64,000 bases of DNA. Origin: JALHVH01 sp963773685. Lineage in GTDB: Bacteria; Acidobacteriota; Aminicenantia; Aminicenantales; Saccharicenantaceae. Positions 57,206-64,000 of the stretch are shown piece by piece. Both the position numbers and the translations under genes were made by a program. The notes beneath the pieces are model-generated. The model was not told the DNA's origin. It worked only from the letters and a program-made list of their open reading frames with translations, and searched no databases. The stretch lies in NCBI GenBank assembly GCA_963773685.1, contig CAVZBY010000011.1, forward strand, positions 1,115,194 through 1,179,193, given 5' to 3'. Within the stretch, counting starts at the first letter, position 1. Each line of letters starts with the position of its first letter.

Positions 57206-57895
57206 TTGAACTCCGGAGAATATCTGGGCCATGACCTCAAGAGGGCCCTCGCCGCTCCCCTGCCCGGGCTGGCGGCCCAGCTCGCGATGGCCCCGCGATA
57301 CGGCCCCGACCGGACCTTCACGCCCGCGGTCGAGGCTTCCTGCCTGAAGGCCGGGGTCATGCTGCTCCTTTATCTCCGACAGGACGAGCCTTATATCGTG
57401 CTGACCCGCCGGACCTCGACCGTGCTCCGCCACAAGGACCAGATCGGCTTCCCCGGGGGACAATTCGAGGGGAGCGAGGACGCCGTCCGGGCGGCTCTCC
57501 GCGAGACGAGCGAGGAGATCGGGATCGATCGGGACCGTATCGATGTCCTCGGGTCCCTGACGCCTCTCTTCATCCCGCCCAGCAATTTCTGCATCTATCC
57601 CGTGGTCGGGACGGCAAAAAGCCCCCTGGTCTTCACGCCGGAGCAGAGCGAGGTCGCGGAGATCCTCGAAGTCCCTCTCGCCGGTCTGATGGACCCCGCA
57701 AGCGCCCGAACGGAGGGTTGGACGCTGGCCGGGCAGACGGTGGATGTCCCTTTCTACGCGTTCGGCCCGCATAAGATCTGGGGCGCGACGGCGATGGTCC
57801 TGGCGGAGTTCCTGGCCTTGCTCCGGACCGCGGGCCGCGGTGTAGCCGCAGGCTTTAGCCTACGTTTGAGGCCGAAATGTAGCCGCAGGCTTTAG
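57206..57895 (+). CDS. Nudix hydrolase, CoA pyrophosphatase-like (NudL type), with repeat-encoded tail
   Basis: 229 residues from TTG 57206 (GGAG is inside the gene, not upstream, so the start is uncertain). The Nudix box is complete: GFPGGQFEGSEDAVRAALRE then TSEEIGI, preceded by the UPF0035-type LTRRTSTVLRHKDQI, which points to a CoA- or NADH-pyrophosphatase. The protein would end near FLALLRTAGRG, but the last 18 residues (VAAGFSLRLRPKCSRRL) and the TAG stop are encoded by the first two units of the REP1 array, so the natural stop has been lost or displaced by the repeat. Confidence 0.82.
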   Translation: MNSGEYLGHDLKRALAAPLPGLAAQLAMAPRYGPDRTFTPAVEASCLKAGVMLLLYLRQDEPYIVLTRRTSTVLRHKDQIGFPGGQFEGSEDAVRAALRETSEEIGIDRDRIDVLGSLTPLFIPPSNFCIYPVVGTAKSPLVFTPEQSEVAEILEVPLAGLMDPASARTEGWTLAGQTVDVPFYAFGPHKIWGATAMVLAEFLALLRTAGRGVAAGFSLRLRPKCSRRL

Positions 57896-58207
57896 CCTGC
57901 GTTCGATCGTCACAATGTAGCCGCAGGCCTTCAGTAGCTTGCGTTTGATGGCCGGATGTAGCCGCAGGCTAGCCCGCGCTTGATCGCGCGGTGTAGCCGC
58001 AGGCTTCAGCCTGCGCTTGAGGCCGAAATGTAGCCGCATGCTTCAGCTTGCGTTTGATGATCGAATGTCGCCGCAGGCTTTAGTTTGCGTTTGATGATCA
58101 AGTAGCCGCAGGCTTTAGCCCGAGTTTGAGGATCGGATGTAGCCGCAGGCTTCAGCCTGCGCTCAAAGAAGAATCTTTTTCAGCTCAGGCTGAAGCCTGA
58201 GGCTACA
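57841..58207 (+). repeat. REP1 tandem array, nine direct units and one inverted unit
   Basis: Direct copies begin at 57841, 57878, 57916, 57957, 57992, 58029, 58066, 58101 and 58138 (period 35-41 bases, mostly 37). Each has the TGTAGC head, a 7-base stem with TTTA/TTCA loop, then a linker such as GTTTGAGGATCGGA. Middle copies carry several mutations. The last direct copy forms a doublet with the inverted half at 58184-58207. More decayed fragments continue to about 58245. Confidence 0.75.
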
Positions 58208-58331
58208 AGCAAAAGCCCGAAACCACGGGCTAAAGCCTGAGCCTGCAGGGCCCGAGGCTGTAATGCAGCCGAAGGCTTCCCTGTGCCGCATCTTCCCCCC
58301 TTTCCAAAAGGGGGGTTGGGGGGATTTTCAG
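57896..58331. other. Gene-free interval between the Nudix and epimerase genes
   Basis: About 435 bases holding only the REP1 array, degraded REP1 fragments and a REP2 hairpin. Neither strand has a credible gene. Confidence 0.7.
58293..58327. repeat. REP2 palindrome
   Basis: CCCCCCTTTCCAAAAGGGGGG then TTGGGGGGATTTT. It lies five bases past the stop codon of the minus-strand epimerase gene, where it could serve as its terminator. Confidence 0.65.
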
Positions 58332-59339
58332 TTATTCGATGGTCCGCTTCCCGGCCTTCCGGTCCATGTACTGCTGTTCGATCCAGTCGTAGGTCTTCTT
58401 CAGCCCCGTCTTGAGCGGGGTCGAAGGCTCCCACTTCAGGATGCGCTGGATCATCGTGTTGTCGCTGTTCCGGCCGCCGACCCCTTTGGGGGCCGAGAGG
58501 TCGTAGCGGCGCTCGAGCTTCACCCCGGCGATGCCCTCGATGATCGAGACGAGATCGTTGACCGAGACGAGCTCGCTCGAGCCCAGGTTGATGGGCGTCG
58601 CGACGAGGTCCTCGAAGTGGGTGATCATGTCGATGCCCTTGACGCAGTCGTCGATGTACATGAAACTGCGGGTCCGCGTCCCGTCGCCCCAGATCTCGAT
58701 CCAGTCCCGGCCCTTGTCCTTGGCCTCGATGACCTTGCGGCAGAGGGCCGCGGGCGCCTTTTCCCGGCCACCGTCCCAGGTCCCGTTGGGGCCGTAGACG
58801 TTGTGGAAGCGGGCGATGAAGGTCTTGAGGCCCCGCTCCGCCCAGTATTCCTGGCAGAACATCTCGGACATGAGCTTCTCCCAGCCGTAGCCCCGCTCGG
58901 CCATGGCCGGGTAGGCGTCGGATTCCTTGAGGGGCCGCGAGATCATCTCCTTCTGGAGCTCGGTGTTGTAGACGCAGGCGGAGGAGGAATAGAAATACCT
59001 CTCGACCCCGGCCCGCCAGGCGGCCTCGAGCATGTGGGTGTTGATGAGGATGCTCCGCAGGCATTCGACGCGGAAGCGTTCGATGAATCCCATGCCGCCC
59101 ATGTCGGCGGCGAGGTTGTACACTTCGACGGCGCCTTCGCAGGCCCGGACGCAGTTCTTCGGGTCGCTGACGTCCAGGGAGAGGCACTCGACGCCGGGGA
59201 CCCGCTGGTACCAGTCCGGGAGCGGCTTCTTGTCCACGGCCCGGATGCGGGTGAATCCCCGTTCGTGGAACGACCGGGCGAGCGACCCCCCGATGAAACC
59301 GCCGGCCCCGGTGATGAGGATAAGATCCGATTTGTTCAT
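58332..59339 (-). CDS. NAD-dependent sugar epimerase, GDP-mannose 3,5-epimerase-like
   Basis: 335 residues, extended short-chain dehydrogenase fold. The glycine motif is ITGAGGFIGGSLARSF, the hallmark AADMGGMGFI matches GDP-mannose 3,5-epimerase, the catalytic pair is Tyr and Lys in RGYGWEKLMSE, and RFHNVYGPNGTWDGGREKAP is also the GME signature. GME makes GDP-L-galactose and GDP-L-gulose in plants and is known from some bacteria, where it serves polysaccharide or aminocyclitol synthesis. Exact substrate is inferred from the signatures. Start at 59339: GGAGGAA four to five bases before. Intact. Confidence 0.85.
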   Translation of the reverse strand: MNKSDLILITGAGGFIGGSLARSFHERGFTRIRAVDKKPLPDWYQRVPGVECLSLDVSDPKNCVRACEGAVEVYNLAADMGGMGFIERFRVECLRSILINTHMLEAAWRAGVERYFYSSSACVYNTELQKEMISRPLKESDAYPAMAERGYGWEKLMSEMFCQEYWAERGLKTFIARFHNVYGPNGTWDGGREKAPAALCRKVIEAKDKGRDWIEIWGDGTRTRSFMYIDDCVKGIDMITHFEDLVATPINLGSSELVSVNDLVSIIEGIAGVKLERRYDLSAPKGVGGRNSDNTMIQRILKWEPSTPLKTGLKKTYDWIEQQYMDRKAGKRTIE

Positions 59340-59373
59340 GGCTTCCTCCGTTCTCCCCCGGCCTTCGCCCGCG

Positions 59374-60048
59374 TCAGGAGATATCGACGTAGTACTCGTT
59401 GATATACTTTTCCTGGACCTTGAACGACCAATGGACGTCCCTGATCCAGGCCGCGGCCTCTTCCTTCTTCCCCCGCTTGACGAGCTCCAGGAGGCGCCGG
59501 TGCTCTTCGATCGAGGCCTCCTCCCATTCCTTGACGAACCCCTGGGGCCGGGGGAAGTCGTAGAGGCGCCGCTTCAGCCGGTTGACGATCCTGGCCAGGG
59601 CGCGTTCCCGCAGAGGTCGAGGAAGGTGTCGTGGAACTCGAGGTTCCTGTTCGTAATAGAGGTCGAAATCGTCGGCCTCGATGGCCTTCTTCATGCCCTC
59701 GTTGGCCTTCTCCATCCGCTTGAGGTCCGCCTCCCGGAACCGGTCGAAGGCCGCCAGGAGGGCCGTGCTCTCGAGAGCGCCGATGATCTCGTAGGAGTTC
59801 CGGACGTCCTGGATCGTCAGCGTGTTGACGACGATCTTCCGGCGCGGGAGGATGGTGACGAACTCCTCCATCTCGAGCTGGAGGAGCGCGTCGCGGAGCG
59901 GCGTCTTGCTCACGCCGAGGGTCCGGGACGTCTCCTCCATGTCGATGACGGCGCCCGGCAGGAGCTCGCCCGTGCGCATCCGCTCCCGGAGGTACTCGTA
60001 GACCTGTTCCTTGAGGGATCTGATGTTCAGGATGGGCTTGGCTAACAT
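59374..60048 (-). CDS. GntR/FadR-type transcription regulator (FCD domain), two compensating frameshifts
   Basis: About 224 residues. The N-terminal winged helix (LKEQVYEYLRERMRTGELLP, VSKTPLRDALLQLEMEEFV) is a GntR reader. The C-terminal all-helical FCD ligand domain would carry the metal-binding FHDTFLDLCGNAPLARIVNR. In the written frame about 15 residues in the middle (EPRVPRHLPRPLRER) are nonsense; reading one base on from 59655 and back at 59611 restores that FCD motif. So one extra and one missing base are inferred. FadR-group regulators respond to organic acids or sugar acids. The gene has a strong promoter only nine bases before the ATG, thus the mRNA may be leaderless. It stands beside the sugar epimerase gene with 34 bases between. 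Confidence 0.8.
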   Translation of the reverse strand: MLAKPILNIRSLKEQVYEYLRERMRTGELLPGAVIDMEETSRTLGVSKTPLRDALLQLEMEEFVTILPRRKIVVNTLTIQDVRNSYEIIGALESTALLAAFDRFREADLKRMEKANEGMKKAIEADDFDLYYEQEPRVPRHLPRPLRERALARIVNRLKRRLYDFPRPQGFVKEWEEASIEEHRRLLELVKRGKKEEAAAWIRDVHWSFKVQEKYINEYYVDIS

Positions 60049-60057
60049 TTCGTCACG

Positions 60058-60086
60058 AGAATATTAAATATCAGATTTCAAGTCAA
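60058..60086 (-). promoter_or_regulatory. Promoter of the GntR gene, nearly leaderless
   Basis: On the minus strand: TTGACT, exactly 17 bases, TATTCT, and then only nine bases to the ATG at 60048, which has no ribosome site. The spacer contains an AT-rich inverted repeat (ATATT-A-AATAT) that could be its own operator. Confidence 0.65.
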
Positions 60087-60116
60087 TAGCGGGAGGAGGG
60101 GGGTCCGGGCCGGCGT

Positions 60117-60778
60117 TCAGTGGTTCCGGGTGAATTCGTCGATCTCCGCGTGCCAGGCATCGAGGTCGAGGGTCCCGGGGACGGTCTCTTCGCCGAACAG
60201 GAGGTCCACGAGGTATCGGGGACGCTTCCCCCCGATGAACATGGCCTTGGCGCACGAGACGCAATAGACGACGACGTCTTCGGCCGGCATTTCGGAAGCG
60301 CGCTTGACTCATGAGCTTCCTGACATCGCCGGTCGGGATCTCGCCGTAACAGCTGTCCCCGCAACAGATGCCTTGGGTCCGCGTCCGCGCCGGCTCGACG
60401 ACCTTGATATTCATCCGGGCGAGCAGGGCCCTTATGGCGTCGTGAACGCCCGTCCGCTCGCGCGTCGGACAGGCGTCGTTGATGGACATCTCGACCCCGT
60501 CGTAATCCGGGAACGGGAACGTTTCGCTTTCGGCCAGGAGCTCCCATAGCGAGATGGTCGAGGCGTCGGGATAATTGTTGCGATAGCGCTTGTCACAGCC
60601 GGGGCAGACGTTGACGACCTCGGTCCCGGCGGCCAGGGGCGGCTGGTTCTTACAGCAGGTGAGGCTGAGCTCCGCTCCGCCGGGCTCTTCGGCGAGGAAT
60701 CGTCCCAGCTTTTCCGCGAGGGCGGGCTTATAGATCCACAGGGCACATCCTGGAGCGAATAGCTCTTTTCTTGTTCAT
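60117..60778 (-). CDS. CCG-domain iron-sulfur protein (HdrB/GlcF-like), two frameshifts
   Basis: About 219 residues after two extra bases are removed (an A in the AAAA run at codon 4, and one near 60302). The rebuilt chain begins MNKKELFAPGCALWIYKPAL. It contains Cys motifs LTCCKNQPP and VNVCPGCDKRY in the first CCG unit. The second unit has SINDACPTRERTG, GICCGDSCYGEIP and VVYCVSCAKAM. This is the cysteine-rich CCG domain of heterodisulfide reductase B and glycolate oxidase iron-sulfur subunits, which hold special 4Fe-4S clusters for thiol/disulfide or electron transfer. Partner HdrA/C genes are not in the window. Start at 60778 (AAGGA upstream). The last residues are DAWHAEIDEFTRNH. Confidence 0.75.
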
Positions 60779-60809
60779 CGCGTTCGCTTTTCCTTGCGCT
60801 CGACCGCCC

Positions 60810-60839
60810 TATTTAACCGCAATTCCCGGTACCATACAA
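60810..60839 (-). promoter_or_regulatory. Promoter of the CCG protein gene
   Basis: On the minus strand: TTGTAT, 18 bases, TAAATA, 30 bases before the ATG at 60778. Confidence 0.45.
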
Positions 60840-60886
60840 TAGGGCGCCCGATCCGGCTCCCGGACTCATCGCGACGCGTTCAGCCT

Positions 60887-60927
60887 TTACCCCACAAAAC
60901 GTTGACATCCCTCATTATGTGGGGTAA
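60887..60927. promoter_or_regulatory. Ten-base inverted repeat flanking a promoter, candidate operator
   Basis: TTACCCCACA (60887-60896) and TGTGGGGTAA (60918-60927) are exact complements, 31 bases between starts. The -35 box (60902-60907) is inside the gap and the second arm overlaps the -10 (60925-60930). Three helical turns between arms put both on one DNA face, as for a protein that loops or spans the promoter. Confidence 0.55.
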
Positions 60928-60930
60928 TCT
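60902..60930 (+). promoter_or_regulatory. Upstream promoter of the tricorn gene
   Basis: TTGACA, exactly 17 bases, TAATCT, leader of about 85 bases to the ATG at 61023. Confidence 0.6.
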
Positions 60931-60964
60931 CGTCCGGCACCGCCCGCAACGGCGCTCAATTCCT

Positions 60965-60994
60965 TTGCTAAGCCCGCAAATAGTCCTTTATAAT
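60965..60994 (+). promoter_or_regulatory. Downstream promoter of the tricorn gene
   Basis: TTGCTA, 18 bases, TATAAT; the ATG at 61023 follows AAAGGAGG, giving a short leader. Confidence 0.6.
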
Positions 60995-61022
60995 ACCGTT
61001 TCCGCCCGAAAAGGAGGACGCC

Positions 61023-64000
61023 ATGAGAAAAGCATCCATCGCGAGGCTTGTCATCGGCACCGTGATCGGCCTGGCAACAGCCCTTTTTTCCTTCGCTATC
61101 GACACGAAGGATACCGCGCTTCTGACCCAGCCGGCCATCGGCGCGAAGGCCATCGCCTTCGTTTACGCCAACGACCTCTGGACCGCCGACCTCGACGGCC
61201 GGAACCCGAGGCGCCTGACCACCGACGTCGGCCAGGAGATGAATCCGGCGTTCTCGCCGGACGGCGATCTCATCGCCTTCAGCGGTCAGTACGACGGCAA
61301 CCTGGACGTCTACGTCGTGCCGGTCTCGGGCGGCGTCCCAAAGCGGCTGACGTGGCATCCGGGCCCGGACATCGTCCAGGGGTTCACGCCGGACGGCAAG
61401 GCCGTCCTGTTCACGTCCCCCCGCTTCGTCTTCTCCAACCGCCACCAACAGCTCTTCACGGTCCCCCTCGAGGGCGGCGCGCCCGAACAGCTCAAGATCC
61501 CCCAGGCCTTCCGGGCCTCCATCTCGCCCGACGGGATCCGGATCGCCTACAACCATCTCTATGACGCGTTCCTCCAGTGGAAGCACTACCGGGGAGGCAC
61601 CGTATCGACCATCTGGATCTTCGACACGCGCGACAACTCCGTCGTCAAGGTCCCCCAGCCCGAGGGCCGTTCGAACGACCCCGGCCCGATGTGGATCGGG
61701 GACAAGATCTTCTTCCGGTCGGACCGGAACGGCGAATTCAATATCTTCGCCTACGATACGAAGACCAAGGCCGTGACTCAGGTCACCGACCACAAGGACT
61801 TCCCCGTGCTCAACGCTTCGGCCGGGGCCGGGAAGATCATCTATGAGCAGGCCGGCAGGCTCCATGTGCTCGACCCGGGGACGGGCATGAGCACGCGGCT
61901 CGTCATCGGCGTCGCCGCCGACCTGGCCGAGCTCCGGGAGCGCTTCGCCTCGGGCGGGCGGTGGATCAGGAGTGCCGATATCTCCCCCTCCGGCGCCCGC
62001 GCCGTCTTCGAGTTCCGCGGCGAGGTCGTGACCGTGCCCGCCGAGAAGGGCGACCCCCGGAACCTGACCGAGACGCCGGGCGCCCACGAGCGCTCGCCCG
62101 TCTGGTCGCCGGACGGCAAGTCCATCGCCTACTTCACCGACGAGTCCGGCGAATACGAGCTCGCCGTCCGCTCCCAGGACGGGAAGGGCGAGGCCAAGCG
62201 CTACAAGCTGACCGGGACCGGCTTCTATGAATCCCCCGTCTGGTCGCCCGACAGCGCCAAGATCTCCTTCATCGACAATTCCGGCACGCTCTTCTACATC
62301 GAACTGAAGGCCGGAGCGGTGAAGAAGGTCGCGGACAATCCCATCATGCCGCCGGGCACGACGACCGCCTGGTCGCCGGATTCCCGGTGGCTTGCCTATT
62401 CCATGAACCAGGTGACCTACATCCAGAGGATCTACCTCTACTCGCTCGACCAGGACCGCTCGACGGCCGTCACCGACGGCCTGAGCGAGGCGAGCGAGCC
62501 GGTCTTCGACGCCTCCGGCAAGTACCTCTACTTCTTCGCCTCGACCGACGCCGGGCCGGTCAAGCAGTGGTTCGACCAGTCGAACACCGACACCCGCCAG
62601 ACCAACGCCCTCTACGTCGCCGCCCTGACCAAGGACGCCCCGTCGCCCCTGGCCAAGGAGAGCGACGAGGAGAAGGGCGCCCCGGACAAGGCGGTCGATG
62701 AGAAGCCCAAGAACGGCCCGAAGGCGTCCGCCGGCAAGGACAAGGCCGAGGAGGCCAAGCCGAAGGCCGCGGAGCCCGTCCGCGTCGACTTCGAGGGCCT
62801 CGACACGCGCATCCTGCCCCTTCCCGTTCCCGCGGGGAACTACCGCTTCCTGCAGGCGGGCGAGGCCGGACAGCTCTATTATGCCGAGTTCCCCGTCGAT
62901 ATGGGCCGCCGCGTCTTCGGCCCCCGTCCCGGGGCCTCCCTCCACAAGTACGACTTCAAGAGCCGCAAGGACGATGTCGTCCTGACGGGCATCGACGCCT
63001 ACGTGCTCTCGGCCGACAAGAAGAAGCTCGGCTATCTCCAGCGCGAGTCCTGGTTCATCGTCCCGGCCGGGCAGAAGCCCGAGCCCGGCAAGGGCAAGCT
63101 CGCCATCGAAGCCATCCAGATTCGCGTCGTCCCCACGGCCGAATGGGCCCAGATCTTCAACGAGGCCTGGCGCATCAACCGCGACTTCTTCTACGCCACG
63201 AACATGCACGGGGCCGACTGGAAGGCCATGCGCGAGAAATACGCCCCGTTCCTGGCCGACGTTTCCTGCCGCAACGACCTCAACCGCGTCATCCAGTGGA
63301 TGTGCTCGGAGCTCGGCGTCGGCCACCACCGGGTCATGGGCGGGGATTCGCCCTTCGAGCCCAAGACCGTCGCCGGCGGCCTGCTCGGCGCGGATTACGA
63401 AGTCGCCAACGGCCGCTACCGCTTCAGGAAGGTCTACGGCGGGCTCAACTGGAACCCCGAGCTCCGCTCGCCGCTGACGGAGCCCGGCGTCGGCGTCAAG
63501 GCCGGGGAATACCTCCTGGCCGTCGAAGGCCGCGAGCTTCGTCCGCCGACCGCCCTCTTCAGCCTCTTCGAGAACACCGCGGACAAGCTCGTCGAGATCA
63601 CCGTCGGACCGAACCCCGACGGGACGGGCTCGCGGACGGTCAAGGTCGTCCCGGTCGCGAACGAATTCGCCCTGCGGAACCGCGACTGGGTCGAGGGGAA
63701 CGTCCGGAAGGTCCACGAGGCCACGAACGGCCGCGTCGCCTACGTCTACGTGCCGAACACGGCCGGGCCGGGCCACACCTACTTCAAGCGCTATTTCTTC
63801 CCCCAGGCCGACAAGGACGCCATCATCGTCGACGAGCGCTTCAACGCCGGCGGCCAGATCGCCGATTACTACATCGAGCTCCTGACCCGGCCCGTCAGCG
63901 CCTACTGGAACATGCGCTACGGGACGGACCTGCCGACCCCGGCGGCCTCCATCCAGGGGCCCAAGGTCATGCTCATCGACGAGACGGCCGGCTCGGGCGG
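61023..64000 (+). CDS. Tricorn protease homolog (S41), exported, cut by the window end
   Basis: 992 residues are visible, with no stop. A signal peptide (residues 1-27: ARLVIGTVIGLATALFSFA) is followed by two beta-propellers with WSPDG-type repeats (NPAFSPDG, VWSPDGKSIAYF, VWSPDSAKISFI, AWSPDSRWLAYS), a Lys/Glu/Pro-rich linker near residues 545-590, and the C1, PDZ and C2 domains. The catalytic His is in VGHHRVMGG. The window stops at DETAGSGG, at the nucleophile Ser. In archaea tricorn degrades proteasome peptides; secreted bacterial forms probably digest external peptides. Long linker and signal peptide are typical of Acidobacteriota copies. Two promoters and a long inverted repeat lie upstream. 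Confidence 0.9.
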   Translation, partial: MRKASIARLVIGTVIGLATALFSFAIDTKDTALLTQPAIGAKAIAFVYANDLWTADLDGRNPRRLTTDVGQEMNPAFSPDGDLIAFSGQYDGNLDVYVVPVSGGVPKRLTWHPGPDIVQGFTPDGKAVLFTSPRFVFSNRHQQLFTVPLEGGAPEQLKIPQAFRASISPDGIRIAYNHLYDAFLQWKHYRGGTVSTIWIFDTRDNSVVKVPQPEGRSNDPGPMWIGDKIFFRSDRNGEFNIFAYDTKTKAVTQVTDHKDFPVLNASAGAGKIIYEQAGRLHVLDPGTGMSTRLVIGVAADLAELRERFASGGRWIRSADISPSGARAVFEFRGEVVTVPAEKGDPRNLTETPGAHERSPVWSPDGKSIAYFTDESGEYELAVRSQDGKGEAKRYKLTGTGFYESPVWSPDSAKISFIDNSGTLFYIELKAGAVKKVADNPIMPPGTTTAWSPDSRWLAYSMNQVTYIQRIYLYSLDQDRSTAVTDGLSEASEPVFDASGKYLYFFASTDAGPVKQWFDQSNTDTRQTNALYVAALTKDAPSPLAKESDEEKGAPDKAVDEKPKNGPKASAGKDKAEEAKPKAAEPVRVDFEGLDTRILPLPVPAGNYRFLQAGEAGQLYYAEFPVDMGRRVFGPRPGASLHKYDFKSRKDDVVLTGIDAYVLSADKKKLGYLQRESWFIVPAGQKPEPGKGKLAIEAIQIRVVPTAEWAQIFNEAWRINRDFFYATNMHGADWKAMREKYAPFLADVSCRNDLNRVIQWMCSELGVGHHRVMGGDSPFEPKTVAGGLLGADYEVANGRYRFRKVYGGLNWNPELRSPLTEPGVGVKAGEYLLAVEGRELRPPTALFSLFENTADKLVEITVGPNPDGTGSRTVKVVPVANEFALRNRDWVEGNVRKVHEATNGRVAYVYVPNTAGPGHTYFKRYFFPQADKDAIIVDERFNAGGQIADYYIELLTRPVSAYWNMRYGTDLPTPAASIQGPKVMLIDETAGSG

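Noticed and set aside
57841..58207. CRISPR array
   Set aside because: Repeats are palindromic and degenerate, linkers are only 11-17 bases and alike, and no cas gene is near.
15024..60778. Programmed frameshifting of individual genes (for example potA or M16)
   Set aside because: No shared slippery sequence, stop context or stimulatory structure at the sites, and the affected genes have unrelated functions.

Overview
The window is GC-rich bacterial chromosome with dense coding and secreted or membrane-anchored proteins on both strands. The mix points to Acidobacteriota, most likely Candidatus Aminicenantes or a relative: four CBM9-like/DUF5916 outer-membrane proteins, DUF885, tricorn-type S41, S9, M3 and M16 peptidases, and lipoprotein amidohydrolases. 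That placement is inference from gene content; there is no rRNA or other phylogenetic marker except valS. I found no tRNA, rRNA, CRISPR array, transposase, integrase or phage gene.

Layout. 1-13.5 kb: end of a serine hydrolase, S9 peptidase, HEFFH metalloprotein, DUF5916 protein, esterase-TPR protein, dipeptide-epimerase-like enolase, DUF885 peptidase and an RhlE-type helicase. 13.6-19.7 kb: a 16-residue-repeat surface protein, a potABCD-like polyamine ABC operon and a deacetylase lipoprotein. 19.9-28.1 kb: a second DUF5916 protein, an exported methyltransferase, and a three-gene surface locus (propeller protein, small barrel, propeller plus four Kre9-like modules), in which the two large genes have textbook promoters. 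28.2-36.5 kb: BaiN-like flavoprotein, coiled-coil protein, PilZ protein, an ABC-2 exporter and valS. 36.9-50.3 kb: VOC protein, pirin, lepB, amidohydrolase, phzF-like gene, iron-sulfur flavoprotein, M16 and M3 peptidases, thiM, aldo/keto reductase and an SPFH protein. 50.3-61 kb: repeat-rich DNA with two more DUF5916 genes, SYLF, Nudix, GDP-mannose 3,5-epimerase-like, FadR-type regulator and a CCG iron-sulfur protein. 61-64 kb: tricorn protease, cut by the window end.

How the genes fit together: the dominant theme is extracellular and periplasmic peptide breakdown (S9, M16, M3, DUF885, tricorn, HEFFH protein, dipeptide epimerase) combined with outer-membrane barrels and a polyamine importer, which suits a heterotroph living on protein and cell debris.

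Two features cut across the annotation. First, about 20 otherwise well-conserved genes or gene segments are split by single-base frameshifts, nearly all caused by one extra base. I annotate these as single genes and suspect insertion-biased sequence error. Second, two families of short palindromic repeats (REP1, core CGCAGGC-TTTA-GCCTGCG; REP2, C-run/G-run hairpin) occupy most long intergenic gaps. REP1 forms inverted doublets with compensatory stem changes and one nine-copy array, and the repeats supply stop codons or linker codons to neighbouring genes. A recurrent promoter form, TTGACA-like, 16-18 bp, TATAAT-like, is visible upstream of many genes.
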